A stretch of DNA of 5,202 nt. Source: Planctomycetota bacterium. Lineage in GTDB: Bacteria > Planctomycetota > Phycisphaerae > Phycisphaerales > UBA1924. Within the stretch, counting starts at the first letter, position 1, and each line of letters begins with the position of its first letter. This document shows, in pieces, positions 1 to 5,202 of this stretch. The position numbers were made by a program, and so were the translations under genes. The stretch covers positions 1 through 5,202 of the forward strand of contig JAEYVB010000344.1 of NCBI GenBank assembly GCA_023429345.1, read 5' to 3'. The notes below the pieces were generated by a model that was not told where the DNA came from, made no database searches, and worked only from the letters and a program-made list of their open reading frames with translations.

Positions 1-306
1 CGCCTCGGCCCGCAGGCCCGCGAAGCCCTCGGCTACAAGCAGCTCATCCGCCACCTGGAGGGGTTGTGGACGCTGGACGAGGCCGTGGAACAGATCAAGA
101 TCGAGACCCGCCGCTTCGCCAAGAACCAGCGGACGTGGCTCCGGCGCCTGCGGACCACGCCCGGCTCCGTGTGGATCGGTGCGGCCGCCGCGCCCCGGGA
201 GATATGGCCCGCGCTCGTGCTCGACGCGGTGGCGGGCGGCACATCAGCCGGCGCCGCGGGCACGCAGGGGCAATCTCACCCGGTTAAGCCGCCCGCGGTC
301 CCATGA
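1..306 (+). CDS. miaA: tRNA dimethylallyltransferase, C-terminal end (5' truncated by window)
   Basis: MiaA transfers a dimethylallyl group from dimethylallyl pyrophosphate to N6 of adenosine 37, next to the anticodon, in tRNAs that read codons starting with U. It acts in the cytoplasm as a single polypeptide. About 101 codons are visible in frame 1, ending at TGA 304-306; the P-loop half lies upstream of the window. The family signature is seen as ALGYKQLI at about residues 9-16 of the fragment, followed by an acidic helix and then ETRRFAKNQRTWLRRL at about residues 35-50, the conserved MiaA C-terminal block (TRxxAKxQxTWxR). The last ~45 residues, rich in Ala, Gly and Pro, do not look conserved. 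The stop overlaps the start of the next gene (ATGA), which suggests translational coupling. Family assignment is firm; the start cannot be judged here. Confidence 0.93.
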   Translation, partial: RLGPQAREALGYKQLIRHLEGLWTLDEAVEQIKIETRRFAKNQRTWLRRLRTTPGSVWIGAAAAPREIWPALVLDAVAGGTSAGAAGTQGQSHPVKPPAVP

Positions 307-1250
307 AAGCCCTTTCACTCGCTAGACTGGTTGCATCCATGCACCTGCTCTGCCTTGTCGTCCTGGTCACCGCGGTCGCGGGAATCGCCCGGGCTCAGAC
401 CGCCGCCCAGCCCCAGCCCAAAGCGAAGCTGCCGCCGAAGGAGCCCCTCGAGCTCCGCACCCTGTGCTTCAACCTCCGCTTCGATAACCCCCGCGACGGC
501 GAGGACCGCTGGGACAACCGCAAGGACCTGGTGGTCGCCACCATTCGCGAGCACGACCCGGACGTCATCGGCCTCCAGGAAGGGCTGATGCACCAGCTCG
601 AGCACCTGCTCAACGCCCTCCCCGAGTACGCCCACATCGGCGTCGGGCGCGACGACGGCGAGCGGACCGGCGAGTACGCCGCGATCCTCTACAAGAAATC
701 CGTCCTGGCCCCCACCGAGAGCGGCACCTTCTGGCTCTCCGACACGCCCGAGGTCCCCGGCTCGCGCACCTGGGGCAACCGCGTCGTCCGCATCTGCACC
801 TGGGCGCGCCTGGCGCACGGCGGCAGCGGCCGCGCCGTCTGGGTCTACAACGCCCACCTCGACCACGAGTCCCAGCCCGCGCGGGAGAAGGGCCTGAAGC
901 TCATCGCCGAGCGCATGGCCGCCCGCGCCGACGCCGAGCCCGCGCTGCTCATGGGCGACTTCAACGCCGGCGAGAACAACAGCGCGGTCCGGTTCATCAA
1001 GGGGGAGGCGGGCGAGGGCGGAGAAACCCCCGCGATCACGCTCGTCGATTCCTTCCGACGCCTCCACCCCGCCGAGACCAACGTCGGCTCCTTCCACGGT
1101 TTCAAGGGCGACCCCATCGAGGACAAGATCGACTACATCCTCGTCGAGCCCGGCGCCACGGTCCTGAAGGCCGAGATCGACCGCCGCAGTTTCGACGGCC
1201 GCTACCCTTCCGACCACTTCCCCATCTCCGCCACCATCCGCTGGGAGTGA
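303..1250 (+). CDS. secreted endonuclease/exonuclease/phosphatase-fold hydrolase
   Basis: This is a 315-residue metal-dependent phosphoesterase of the EEP fold (the DNase I, exonuclease III and sphingomyelinase superfamily). Residues 1-31 look like a Sec signal peptide: basic start, hydrophobic core LLCLVVLVTAV, then an ARA|Q cleavage site, so the enzyme is probably exported. Expected active-site motifs occur in order: CFNLRF (Asn57), LQEG (Glu93, metal ligand), NAHLDH (His185), MGDFNA (Asp219, Asn221), KIDYIL (Asp277) and SDHFP (Asp304, catalytic His305). All key residues are present, so it should be active. The substrate may be nucleic acid, a phosphate ester or a lipid head group and cannot be read from sequence. 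The ATG overlaps the miaA TGA. An alternative ATG at 339 (Met13) would still leave a usable signal peptide, and neither start has a good Shine-Dalgarno site. A long ORF on the opposite strand is a GC-driven shadow. Confidence 0.92.
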   Translation: MKALSLARLVASMHLLCLVVLVTAVAGIARAQTAAQPQPKAKLPPKEPLELRTLCFNLRFDNPRDGEDRWDNRKDLVVATIREHDPDVIGLQEGLMHQLEHLLNALPEYAHIGVGRDDGERTGEYAAILYKKSVLAPTESGTFWLSDTPEVPGSRTWGNRVVRICTWARLAHGGSGRAVWVYNAHLDHESQPAREKGLKLIAERMAARADAEPALLMGDFNAGENNSAVRFIKGEAGEGGETPAITLVDSFRRLHPAETNVGSFHGFKGDPIEDKIDYILVEPGATVLKAEIDRRSFDGRYPSDHFPISATIRWE

Positions 1251-1270
1251 GCGCGGGGGGGCGAGGGGCC

Positions 1271-1274
1271 GGAG
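1271..1274 (+). promoter_or_regulatory. Shine-Dalgarno site of the TSUP gene
   Basis: GGAG lies 6 bases before GTG 1281, a suitable spacing for ribosome binding. It supports the GTG as the start, since no in-frame ATG precedes the first membrane segment in the 30-base gap. It is the clearest ribosome binding site in the window. Confidence 0.6.
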
Positions 1275-1280
1275 CGCGCC

Positions 1281-2081
1281 GTGGACTACCTGCTCGTCTG
1301 CACCGTCGCCCTCATCGTCGCCGCCCTGACGCTCGTCTCCGGCTTCGGCCTGGGCACGCTCCTGATGCCCGCCTTCGCCGCCTTCTTCCCCCTCGAGGTC
1401 GCCATCGCCGCGACCGCCGTCGTCCACCTCGCCAACAACCTCTTCAAGGTCGCCCTCGTCGGCCGCTGGGCGCGGGGCGGCGTCGTCCTCTGGTTCGGGC
1501 TCCCCGCCATCGCCGCGGCCATCCTGGGGGCCCGGCTCATGCTCTCCCTCGCCCACATCGCCCCGATCGCCCGCTACGAGGTCGCCGGCATCCGCGGCGC
1601 GATCGAGCCCATCAAGCTGGTGATCGCGGCGCTGATCGCGCTCTTTGCCGCCCTCGAGCTTTCCCCCCGGTTCCAGCGGCTCAGCTTATCCCCGGCGATG
1701 CTCCCCGTCGGCGGCGCGCTCTCGGGGTTCTTCGGCGGGCTCTCCGGGATGCAGGGGGCGCTCCGCGCGGCCTTCCTCGTGCGCGCCGGGCTCTCGCGGG
1801 ACCAGTTCATCGGGACCGCCGCCGTGGTCTCCACCCTCGTCGACCTCGCCCGCCTCGCCGTGTACATCTTCGGGTTCGCGGCGCTGGGGCGCGGCACCCC
1901 CTGGGCCGGCCTCCGCGAGGAGCGCATGCAGCTGCTCATCGCCGCCGCCTGCCTCGCCGCCTTCGCCGGTTCCTACTTCGGCGCTCGGATCGTCAAGAAG
2001 GTGACCCTCCGCGCCATCCAGCGGCTGGTGGCGGTCATGCTCATCCTCTTCAGCGCCGCGCTCGCCGCCGGGCTGATCTGA
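1281..2081 (+). CDS. TauE/SafE (TSUP) family membrane transporter
   Basis: This is a 266-residue, very hydrophobic inner-membrane protein of the TSUP family (formerly DUF81). Known members carry sulfite, sulfoacetate, other organosulfur anions or organic acids, usually outward. The typical two-fold repeat is visible. Half one has SGFGLGTLLMPAF at residues 20-32 and then ATAVVHLANNLFK at 44-56. Half two has GGALSGFFGGLSGMQGALR at 144-162 and then GTAAVVSTLVDLARL at 178-192. About eight membrane segments can be drawn, near residues 3-24, 36-60, 67-91, 109-125, 139-156, 176-200, 216-236 and 246-265. The length fits the family. The start is GTG, chosen for the GGAG site just upstream. It follows the EEP gene by 30 bases and is probably cotranscribed. 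No sulfur-metabolism gene is in view, so the substrate is unknown. Its stop lies 3 bases from the stop of the convergent mgtE. Confidence 0.9.
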   Translation: MDYLLVCTVALIVAALTLVSGFGLGTLLMPAFAAFFPLEVAIAATAVVHLANNLFKVALVGRWARGGVVLWFGLPAIAAAILGARLMLSLAHIAPIARYEVAGIRGAIEPIKLVIAALIALFAALELSPRFQRLSLSPAMLPVGGALSGFFGGLSGMQGALRAAFLVRAGLSRDQFIGTAAVVSTLVDLARLAVYIFGFAALGRGTPWAGLREERMQLLIAAACLAAFAGSYFGARIVKKVTLRAIQRLVAVMLILFSAALAAGLI

Positions 2082-2084
2082 GCT

Positions 2085-3485
2085 CTACAGGATCGTCCCG
2101 CTCAGGATCAGCACCGCCAGCCCCAGGTAGATCAGCGTCCCCGAGGCATCCATCAGCGTCGCCACCATCGGGCTCGACGCCGCGGCCGGGTCCATCCCGG
2201 CGCGCTTGAGGAACAGCGGCAGCAGCGACCCCACCGCCGTCCCCCACATCACCACGCCGCTGATCGCGACCGCCACCGTGACCCCCAGCCGCAGGTAGTG
2301 CGCCGTCGAGGCCTCGCCCATCCACCCGAAGACGAGCTGGTTGAAGACCACGACGCAAACAAACCCCATGGCGCCGAGCGCCGCGGCAAGAAGCGACGCC
2401 GTGATCAGCTCCCGGCGCAGGATGTACCACCAGTCCCTGCTCGAGACCTCCTCGAGGGCCAGGGCGCGGGTGATCAGCGTCGCGATCTGCGACCCCGAGT
2501 TGCCCCCGCAGGAGATCACCAGGGGCAGGAAGACCGCCAGCACCGCCGCCTGCTCGATCTTGTCCTGGAAGGCCGCCAGCACCACGATCGTGATGCTCTG
2601 CCCCACGAACAGCACGCTCAGCCAGAAGCCCCGCTTGTGGGCCATCTCCGCGAGGCCGGTGCGCCGGTAGGTCTCCTCCAGCGCGCCCATGCCGCCCAGC
2701 TTCTGGATGTCCTCGGTCACCTCCGCCTCCGCGACGTCCGCCACATCGTCGGCCGTCACGATCCCCACCAGCATGCCGCGGCTGTCCACCACCGGCAGCG
2801 CCATGCGGTCGTAGCGGGCCATCATGCGGACGGCCTCCTCCTGGTCCTGGTCGGCGCGGAGGTGCACGTACTCGCGGTTCATCGCCGACTCGACCGTCGC
2901 CTCCGGCGGCGAGAAGAGCAGCTGCCGCAGCCGCACATCGTCGATCAGCCGCCCCTGCTCGTCCACGACGTACACGACGTTCACCGTCTCGGCGTCGCGC
3001 CCCGTGCGGCGGATGTGCTCGAGCGCCTGCGCGATCGTCCACTCCGGGCGGATCTTCACGTAGTCGGGCGTCATCAGGCGGCCGACGCTCTCCTCGGGGT
3101 AACCGAGGATCGCCTGCGTCGACCGGCGCTCGGCCGGCGAGAGCGAGCCGATGATCCGCTGGGCGACCTCGGCGGGCAGCTCGTCCAGCAGCTTCACGCG
3201 GTCGTCGGGGTCCATCGCCTCGATCAGCCGCAGCGAGCCCTCCGCGCCCAGCTCCTCGATCAGCGCTTCCTGCTCCTCCGGCGGCAGGTACGCGAAGACC
3301 TCGCCGGCATCGTCGCGCACCAGGAAGCGGAACGCCACCGCGGCCTCCGGCGCCTCGAGCTCGCAGAAGATCTCGCCGACATCCGCCTTGGGGATCCCGT
3401 GCAGCGCCTCGCGCAGCTCACCGTACCGCCCCTCCGAGAGGAGCTCTCGGATCTCCGGGAGCAGCAGGGCGACGGTGGGGTTCAC
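2085..3485 (-). CDS. mgtE: MgtE-type magnesium channel/transporter
   Basis: MgtE is a homodimeric inner-membrane Mg2+ channel whose cytoplasmic domains close the pore when internal Mg2+ is high. At 466 residues it is full length, and all parts appear in order. The MgtE_N helical domain is at about 5-130. CBS 1 (MTPDYVKIRP onward) is at 138-198 and CBS 2 (MNREYVHLRA to GIVTADDVADV) at 202-251. The plug/linker helix starting TEDIQKLGG is at 257-285. Five membrane helices lie near 288-306, 313-328, 361-386, 398-426 and 440-461. The pore signature PLVISCGGNSGSQIATLITRAL (starting at 321) and the pore Asp446 in VATLMDASGTLIY are intact. In CBS 1 the usual GVVSLR strand reads DDVRLR, a variant also found in other MgtE proteins as I recall. 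The start is GTG with no strong Shine-Dalgarno site; an in-frame stop lies 27 bases upstream with no ATG between. I see no M-box magnesium riboswitch in the 132-base leader. Confidence 0.96.
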   Translation of the reverse strand: MNPTVALLLPEIRELLSEGRYGELREALHGIPKADVGEIFCELEAPEAAVAFRFLVRDDAGEVFAYLPPEEQEALIEELGAEGSLRLIEAMDPDDRVKLLDELPAEVAQRIIGSLSPAERRSTQAILGYPEESVGRLMTPDYVKIRPEWTIAQALEHIRRTGRDAETVNVVYVVDEQGRLIDDVRLRQLLFSPPEATVESAMNREYVHLRADQDQEEAVRMMARYDRMALPVVDSRGMLVGIVTADDVADVAEAEVTEDIQKLGGMGALEETYRRTGLAEMAHKRGFWLSVLFVGQSITIVVLAAFQDKIEQAAVLAVFLPLVISCGGNSGSQIATLITRALALEEVSSRDWWYILRRELITASLLAAALGAMGFVCVVVFNQLVFGWMGEASTAHYLRLGVTVAVAISGVVMWGTAVGSLLPLFLKRAGMDPAAASSPMVATLMDASGTLIYLGLAVLILSGTIL

Positions 3486-3547
3486 GGCGGTAATGAAAGC
3501 CCGCCGAGATCACCCGTGCAACCCCGTCGCGCGGCCATCCCGCCGTG

Positions 3548-3569
3548 ACACGGGCATCCCTGCCCGTGT
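3548..3569. repeat. perfect 9-bp palindrome with tetraloop, REP-like
   Basis: ACACGGGCA (3548-3556) pairs perfectly with TGCCCGTGT (3561-3569) around a TCCC loop. It is in the 132-base gap between the membrane-protein gene stop (3618) and mgtE (start 3485), both on the minus strand. Read in that direction it has no T tract, so it is not a classical intrinsic terminator, although it could stabilise mRNA 3' ends. I recall similar ACACGGGCA-type palindromes scattered between genes in planctomycete genomes; only one copy is visible here, so its repeat status is inferred. The rest of this gap shows only a weak promoter candidate for mgtE. Confidence 0.6.
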
Positions 3570-3617
3570 GCCCTCCGGTCTTCCCGTCTACTCCGAGGAT
3601 CAGAGCCGCCCGCCCGC

Positions 3618-4451
3618 CTACGCCCCCGCCGTCTCCGTCTCCGCGGCACGCGCCGGGCCGCCTTCCGGGGAGGGGTTGAGCGAGTCCGAGTCCTCCCCCC
3701 GGTCCGGGAAGGCCTGCTTCTCCATCGCCAGCACCCAGGATTCCAGCGGCTTGTAGCGGTAGAGGTCCACCTTCAACTCCCGGCCCGCGAGCGGGTGCGG
3801 GCTCTTGAGCTTCAGGAAGACCAGGTACTTGTCCCACTTCCGCTTGTCCACATCCTCGAGGTCCGACGGGCTCACGCTCTGGCCCCCCGGCAGCGTCAGC
3901 GTCCTGGTCTCCGGCTCCCACCGGTACTTCTGCCGCGCCACCAGCACCCACAGCATCAGCATCCACGCCGCCCCCACGAACCCGATCCCCGTGAAGATCC
4001 ACTGCACCGGGATGTCGTACCACGACAGCGGCTTGGGCTGGGCCGCGGCCTGGCCGGAACTGGTCAGCCAGCGCTGCTTGAGCTCCGCGTAGGTCGCGTC
4101 GGGGTTGTCGGTCGTGGTGAACTCCGGGCGGAGGCGGCCGATGAGGGCCAGCGCCCCCAGCCAGTCCCGCCGCGCCATCTCCGCCTCCCCGGGCATGGCG
4201 ATGCCCGAGAGCCGCGTGAGCTCCGCGACCGGGTCGGCGATGCTCACCGCCTCGCGGGAGAGGGGGCCGCGCCGGGCCAGACGCTCGTACATCTCGTGCT
4301 GCTTGTAGCTCGCGAACCGCTCCCCGCGCGCCGGGTAGGCCACGGTGGCGTCGTAGAGCCCGTACACCCCGAAGGCGAGCAGCGCGACCGTGAAGATCGC
4401 CATCTTCAGCAGCCAGGGACGGTTGAGCCGGGTCGTCTGCGGGGTCGCCAT
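3618..4451 (-). CDS. hypothetical two-helix membrane protein with PH-like cytoplasmic tail
   Basis: I do not recognise a named family for this 277-residue protein. The sequence shows a short basic N-terminus (RLNRPWLLK), a membrane helix at about 16-33, a soluble segment at about 35-147, a second helix at about 150-171, then a cytoplasmic tail. Positive charges flank the helices on the N- and C-terminal sides (RQKYR after helix two), so the middle segment should face the periplasm. Residues 176-245 have a pleckstrin-homology-like rhythm: WEPETRTLTLPGG, then SDLEDVDKRKWDKYLVFLKL, then ELKVDLYRYKP and a final helix. This recalls small PH-like domains of bacterial membrane proteins but is only a resemblance. 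The last 25 residues are acidic and probably disordered. The start is the ATG at 4449-4451, just before helix one, with only a weak GGA upstream. The 75-residue gene lies 60 bases upstream on the same strand, possibly in one transcript. Confidence 0.85.
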   Translation of the reverse strand: MATPQTTRLNRPWLLKMAIFTVALLAFGVYGLYDATVAYPARGERFASYKQHEMYERLARRGPLSREAVSIADPVAELTRLSGIAMPGEAEMARRDWLGALALIGRLRPEFTTTDNPDATYAELKQRWLTSSGQAAAQPKPLSWYDIPVQWIFTGIGFVGAAWMLMLWVLVARQKYRWEPETRTLTLPGGQSVSPSDLEDVDKRKWDKYLVFLKLKSPHPLAGRELKVDLYRYKPLESWVLAMEKQAFPDRGEDSDSLNPSPEGGPARAAETETAGA

Positions 4452-4511
4452 GCGGGGGTGTCCGTGGTCAGGGGGAGTCAGGCTTACGTCGAGCGGGGAG
4501 CCCGGGATCGT

Positions 4512-4739
4512 CTACTCATCGACCCGGTCGAGGGCGGCCATCCACCACATCTCGGTCAGCATCCGTCCTCCCGGACGCCGCACCAGGCCCGAGAAGCCCC
4601 CATCCTCCACCTTCCGCAGCGGGATCCGGGGGTACGGATGCCCCGATTCCACCGCCCGGCTCAGCCAGGCCTCGTGCACGCGGCGGTACGTCTCGCCCAG
4701 GGAGGGCACATCATCTCGCCAGAACAGGCGCCCGAGCAT
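4512..4739 (-). CDS. small hypothetical protein, 75 residues
   Basis: This is a small soluble protein with no recognised domain, signal peptide or membrane segment. It is charged and has four Trp (residues 7, 25, 65, 66), with a central HPYPRIPLRKVEDGGFSGL stretch (34-52) that looks structured, then RRPGGR and a C-terminal helix holding EMWWMAALDRVDE. Several features argue that it is a real gene: the composition is less Arg/Pro/Ala-biased than the shadow frames around it, a promoter-like element sits directly before its ATG, and a terminator closes the preceding gene. No other good frame covers this stretch. There is no Shine-Dalgarno site, and the predicted transcript would begin on the ATG. 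It precedes the two-helix membrane protein by 60 bases and may be cotranscribed with it. The function is unknown. Confidence 0.72.
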   Translation of the reverse strand: MLGRLFWRDDVPSLGETYRRVHEAWLSRAVESGHPYPRIPLRKVEDGGFSGLVRRPGGRMLTEMWWMAALDRVDE

Positions 4740-4745
4740 GGCCGG

Positions 4746-4773
4746 ATTGTAGCGATCGCCCCGGGGATCCCAA
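4746..4773 (-). promoter_or_regulatory. sigma70-type promoter, apparently leaderless
   Basis: On the minus strand, TTGGGA (4768-4773) and TACAAT (4746-4751) are separated by 16 bases. TACAAT matches the -10 consensus at five of six positions and stands out in such GC-rich DNA; TTGGGA is a moderate -35. Counting 7 bases from the -10 box puts the start of transcription at about 4739, the A of the ATG of the 75-residue protein. It lies immediately after the terminator of the preceding gene, which is the place a promoter is needed. Confidence 0.6.
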
Positions 4774-4789
4774 CCCCATTCTCGGGCCT

Positions 4790-4825
4790 GAAAAAGCGAA
4801 ACGGGCCGGCTGGGTGGCCGGCCCG
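4790..4825 (-). terminator. rho-independent terminator of the rightmost gene
   Basis: Read on the minus strand, CGGGCCGGC (4825-4817) pairs with GCCGGCCCG (4810-4802) around a 6-base loop CACCCA, giving a perfect 9-bp GC stem. The stem is followed by TTTCGCTTTTTC. It starts 26 bases after the TGA at 4852-4854. A stem plus T-rich tail of this kind is the classical intrinsic terminator. In the plus direction there is no T tract, so it should work only leftward. Confidence 0.85.
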
Positions 4826-4851
4826 CTCAAGGGTCCTGAATGTCCGCGCCG

Positions 4852-5202
4852 TCAGCGCCCGCTGTCGGCCACCAGGCCGATGTTGTCCTGGATGAGCACA
4901 TCGCCGATCCGGAGTTCCTTGACCGTCACGCCGCGACTGACGACAAACAGCAGGCGGATGTTTCGGTCCGGCGTGTTCCGCGTGACGGGCTTGAATCCGC
5001 CGTCGTTCATGCTCTTGAGCGGCGTGCCGCGCGTGTAGCGGATGTGCTTGAGCTGCGGGTCCTCGTAGATGAAGCCGACGGCCTCGTAGGTGGTGCCGGC
5101 CGTGTCGCGGAGGAGCAGGTGGCCATCCTTGGGGGCGGTCTCGAGGAGCTGCGTGATCTCCGGGCCGCGGGTCCGGGGGGTCAGGTCGACCTGCACCATC
5201 AC
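4852..5202 (-). CDS. unrecognised beta-rich protein, C-terminal part (5' end outside window)
   Basis: The reading frame is open at the right edge of the window, and 116 residues are visible. The first codons (GTG, ATG) fall exactly at the edge and are probably internal, since VQVDLTPR reads like the middle of a fold. I do not recognise the family. The pattern is mostly beta: HLLLRDTAGTTYEAVGFIY (28-46), HIRYTRGTPLKSM (53-65), NIRLLFVVSRGVTVKELRIGDVLI (81-104). It ends shortly after in a polar tail. A hydrophobic strand, a turn and a closing strand (LLFVVSRGV, then ELRIGDVLI) recall C-terminal beta-sandwich modules of secreted or envelope proteins, but this is only a resemblance. A strong terminator follows the stop, so this gene ends its transcription unit. 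Codon choice is somewhat less G+C-extreme than that of its neighbours. It is certainly coding in style, with function unknown. Confidence 0.8.
   Translation of the reverse strand: MMVQVDLTPRTRGPEITQLLETAPKDGHLLLRDTAGTTYEAVGFIYEDPQLKHIRYTRGTPLKSMNDGGFKPVTRNTPDRNIRLLFVVSRGVTVKELRIGDVLIQDNIGLVADSGR

Noticed and set aside
315..1556. 413-codon open frame on the minus strand across the EEP gene
   Set aside because: The translation is low-complexity Gly/Asp/Glu/Val, typical of the antisense of GC-rich codons. The plus strand encodes a complete EEP enzyme with all catalytic motifs.
1..2081. A functional pathway linking miaA, the EEP hydrolase and the TSUP transporter
   Set aside because: Close spacing supports cotranscription, but no shared substrate or known association connects tRNA modification, a secreted phosphoesterase and an anion exporter.
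2080..2085. GAGCTC palindrome between the convergent stop codons
   Set aside because: A 6-base palindrome is expected by chance and is too short to form a terminator.
1247..2209. 320-codon plus-strand frame overlapping the TSUP gene
   Set aside because: It is almost entirely Arg/Pro/Gly/Ala, a frame-shifted shadow of the TSUP gene.
2298..3548. 416-codon open frame on the plus strand opposite mgtE
   Set aside because: The His/Arg/Leu/Gln-rich translation lacks any domain. It exists because stops are rare in this composition, and mgtE is clear on the other strand.
3486..3617. Possible M-box magnesium riboswitch before mgtE
   Set aside because: The gap is only 132 bases, and I see no multi-helix aptamer layout or expression-platform terminator, only one simple palindrome.
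3795..4895. 366-codon open frame on the plus strand across the two minus-strand hypotheticals
   Set aside because: The translation is Arg/Pro/His-rich with no motif, and the frame runs through both a terminator and a promoter-like site. The minus-strand frames have normal membrane and soluble protein composition.

Overview
The window is very GC-rich and gene-dense. It holds six recognisable or well-supported protein genes or gene ends plus one small predicted gene, with no RNA genes, no CRISPR array and no insertion sequence that I can see. The G+C-saturated codon use, GTG starts, weak Shine-Dalgarno sites and a short intergenic palindrome of a type I associate with planctomycetes suggest a planctomycete, perhaps of the Phycisphaerae. 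This is inference from style, not from a marker gene.

The left part (1-2081) reads rightward. It carries the 3' end of miaA (tRNA dimethylallyltransferase), then a secreted endonuclease/exonuclease/phosphatase-fold hydrolase whose ATG overlaps the miaA stop (ATGA), then a TauE/SafE-family (TSUP) membrane transporter 30 bases downstream with a GGAG site before its GTG start. Spacing suggests one transcript, although the three products share no obvious pathway.

The right part (2085-5202) reads leftward. From right to left it carries the 3' end of an unrecognised beta-rich protein, a clear rho-independent terminator, a good-looking sigma70-type promoter placed so that the transcript would begin on the ATG of a 75-residue hypothetical protein, a two-helix membrane protein with a PH-like cytoplasmic tail, a 132-base gap with a perfect 9-bp palindrome, and a complete MgtE magnesium channel. 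The two halves converge with only 3 bases between the TSUP and mgtE stop codons.

The content is mostly housekeeping and transport. I found no convincing new multi-gene system. The points most worth following up are the possible leaderless promoter, the small tryptophan-rich protein with its membrane-protein neighbour, and the palindrome as a possible dispersed repeat.
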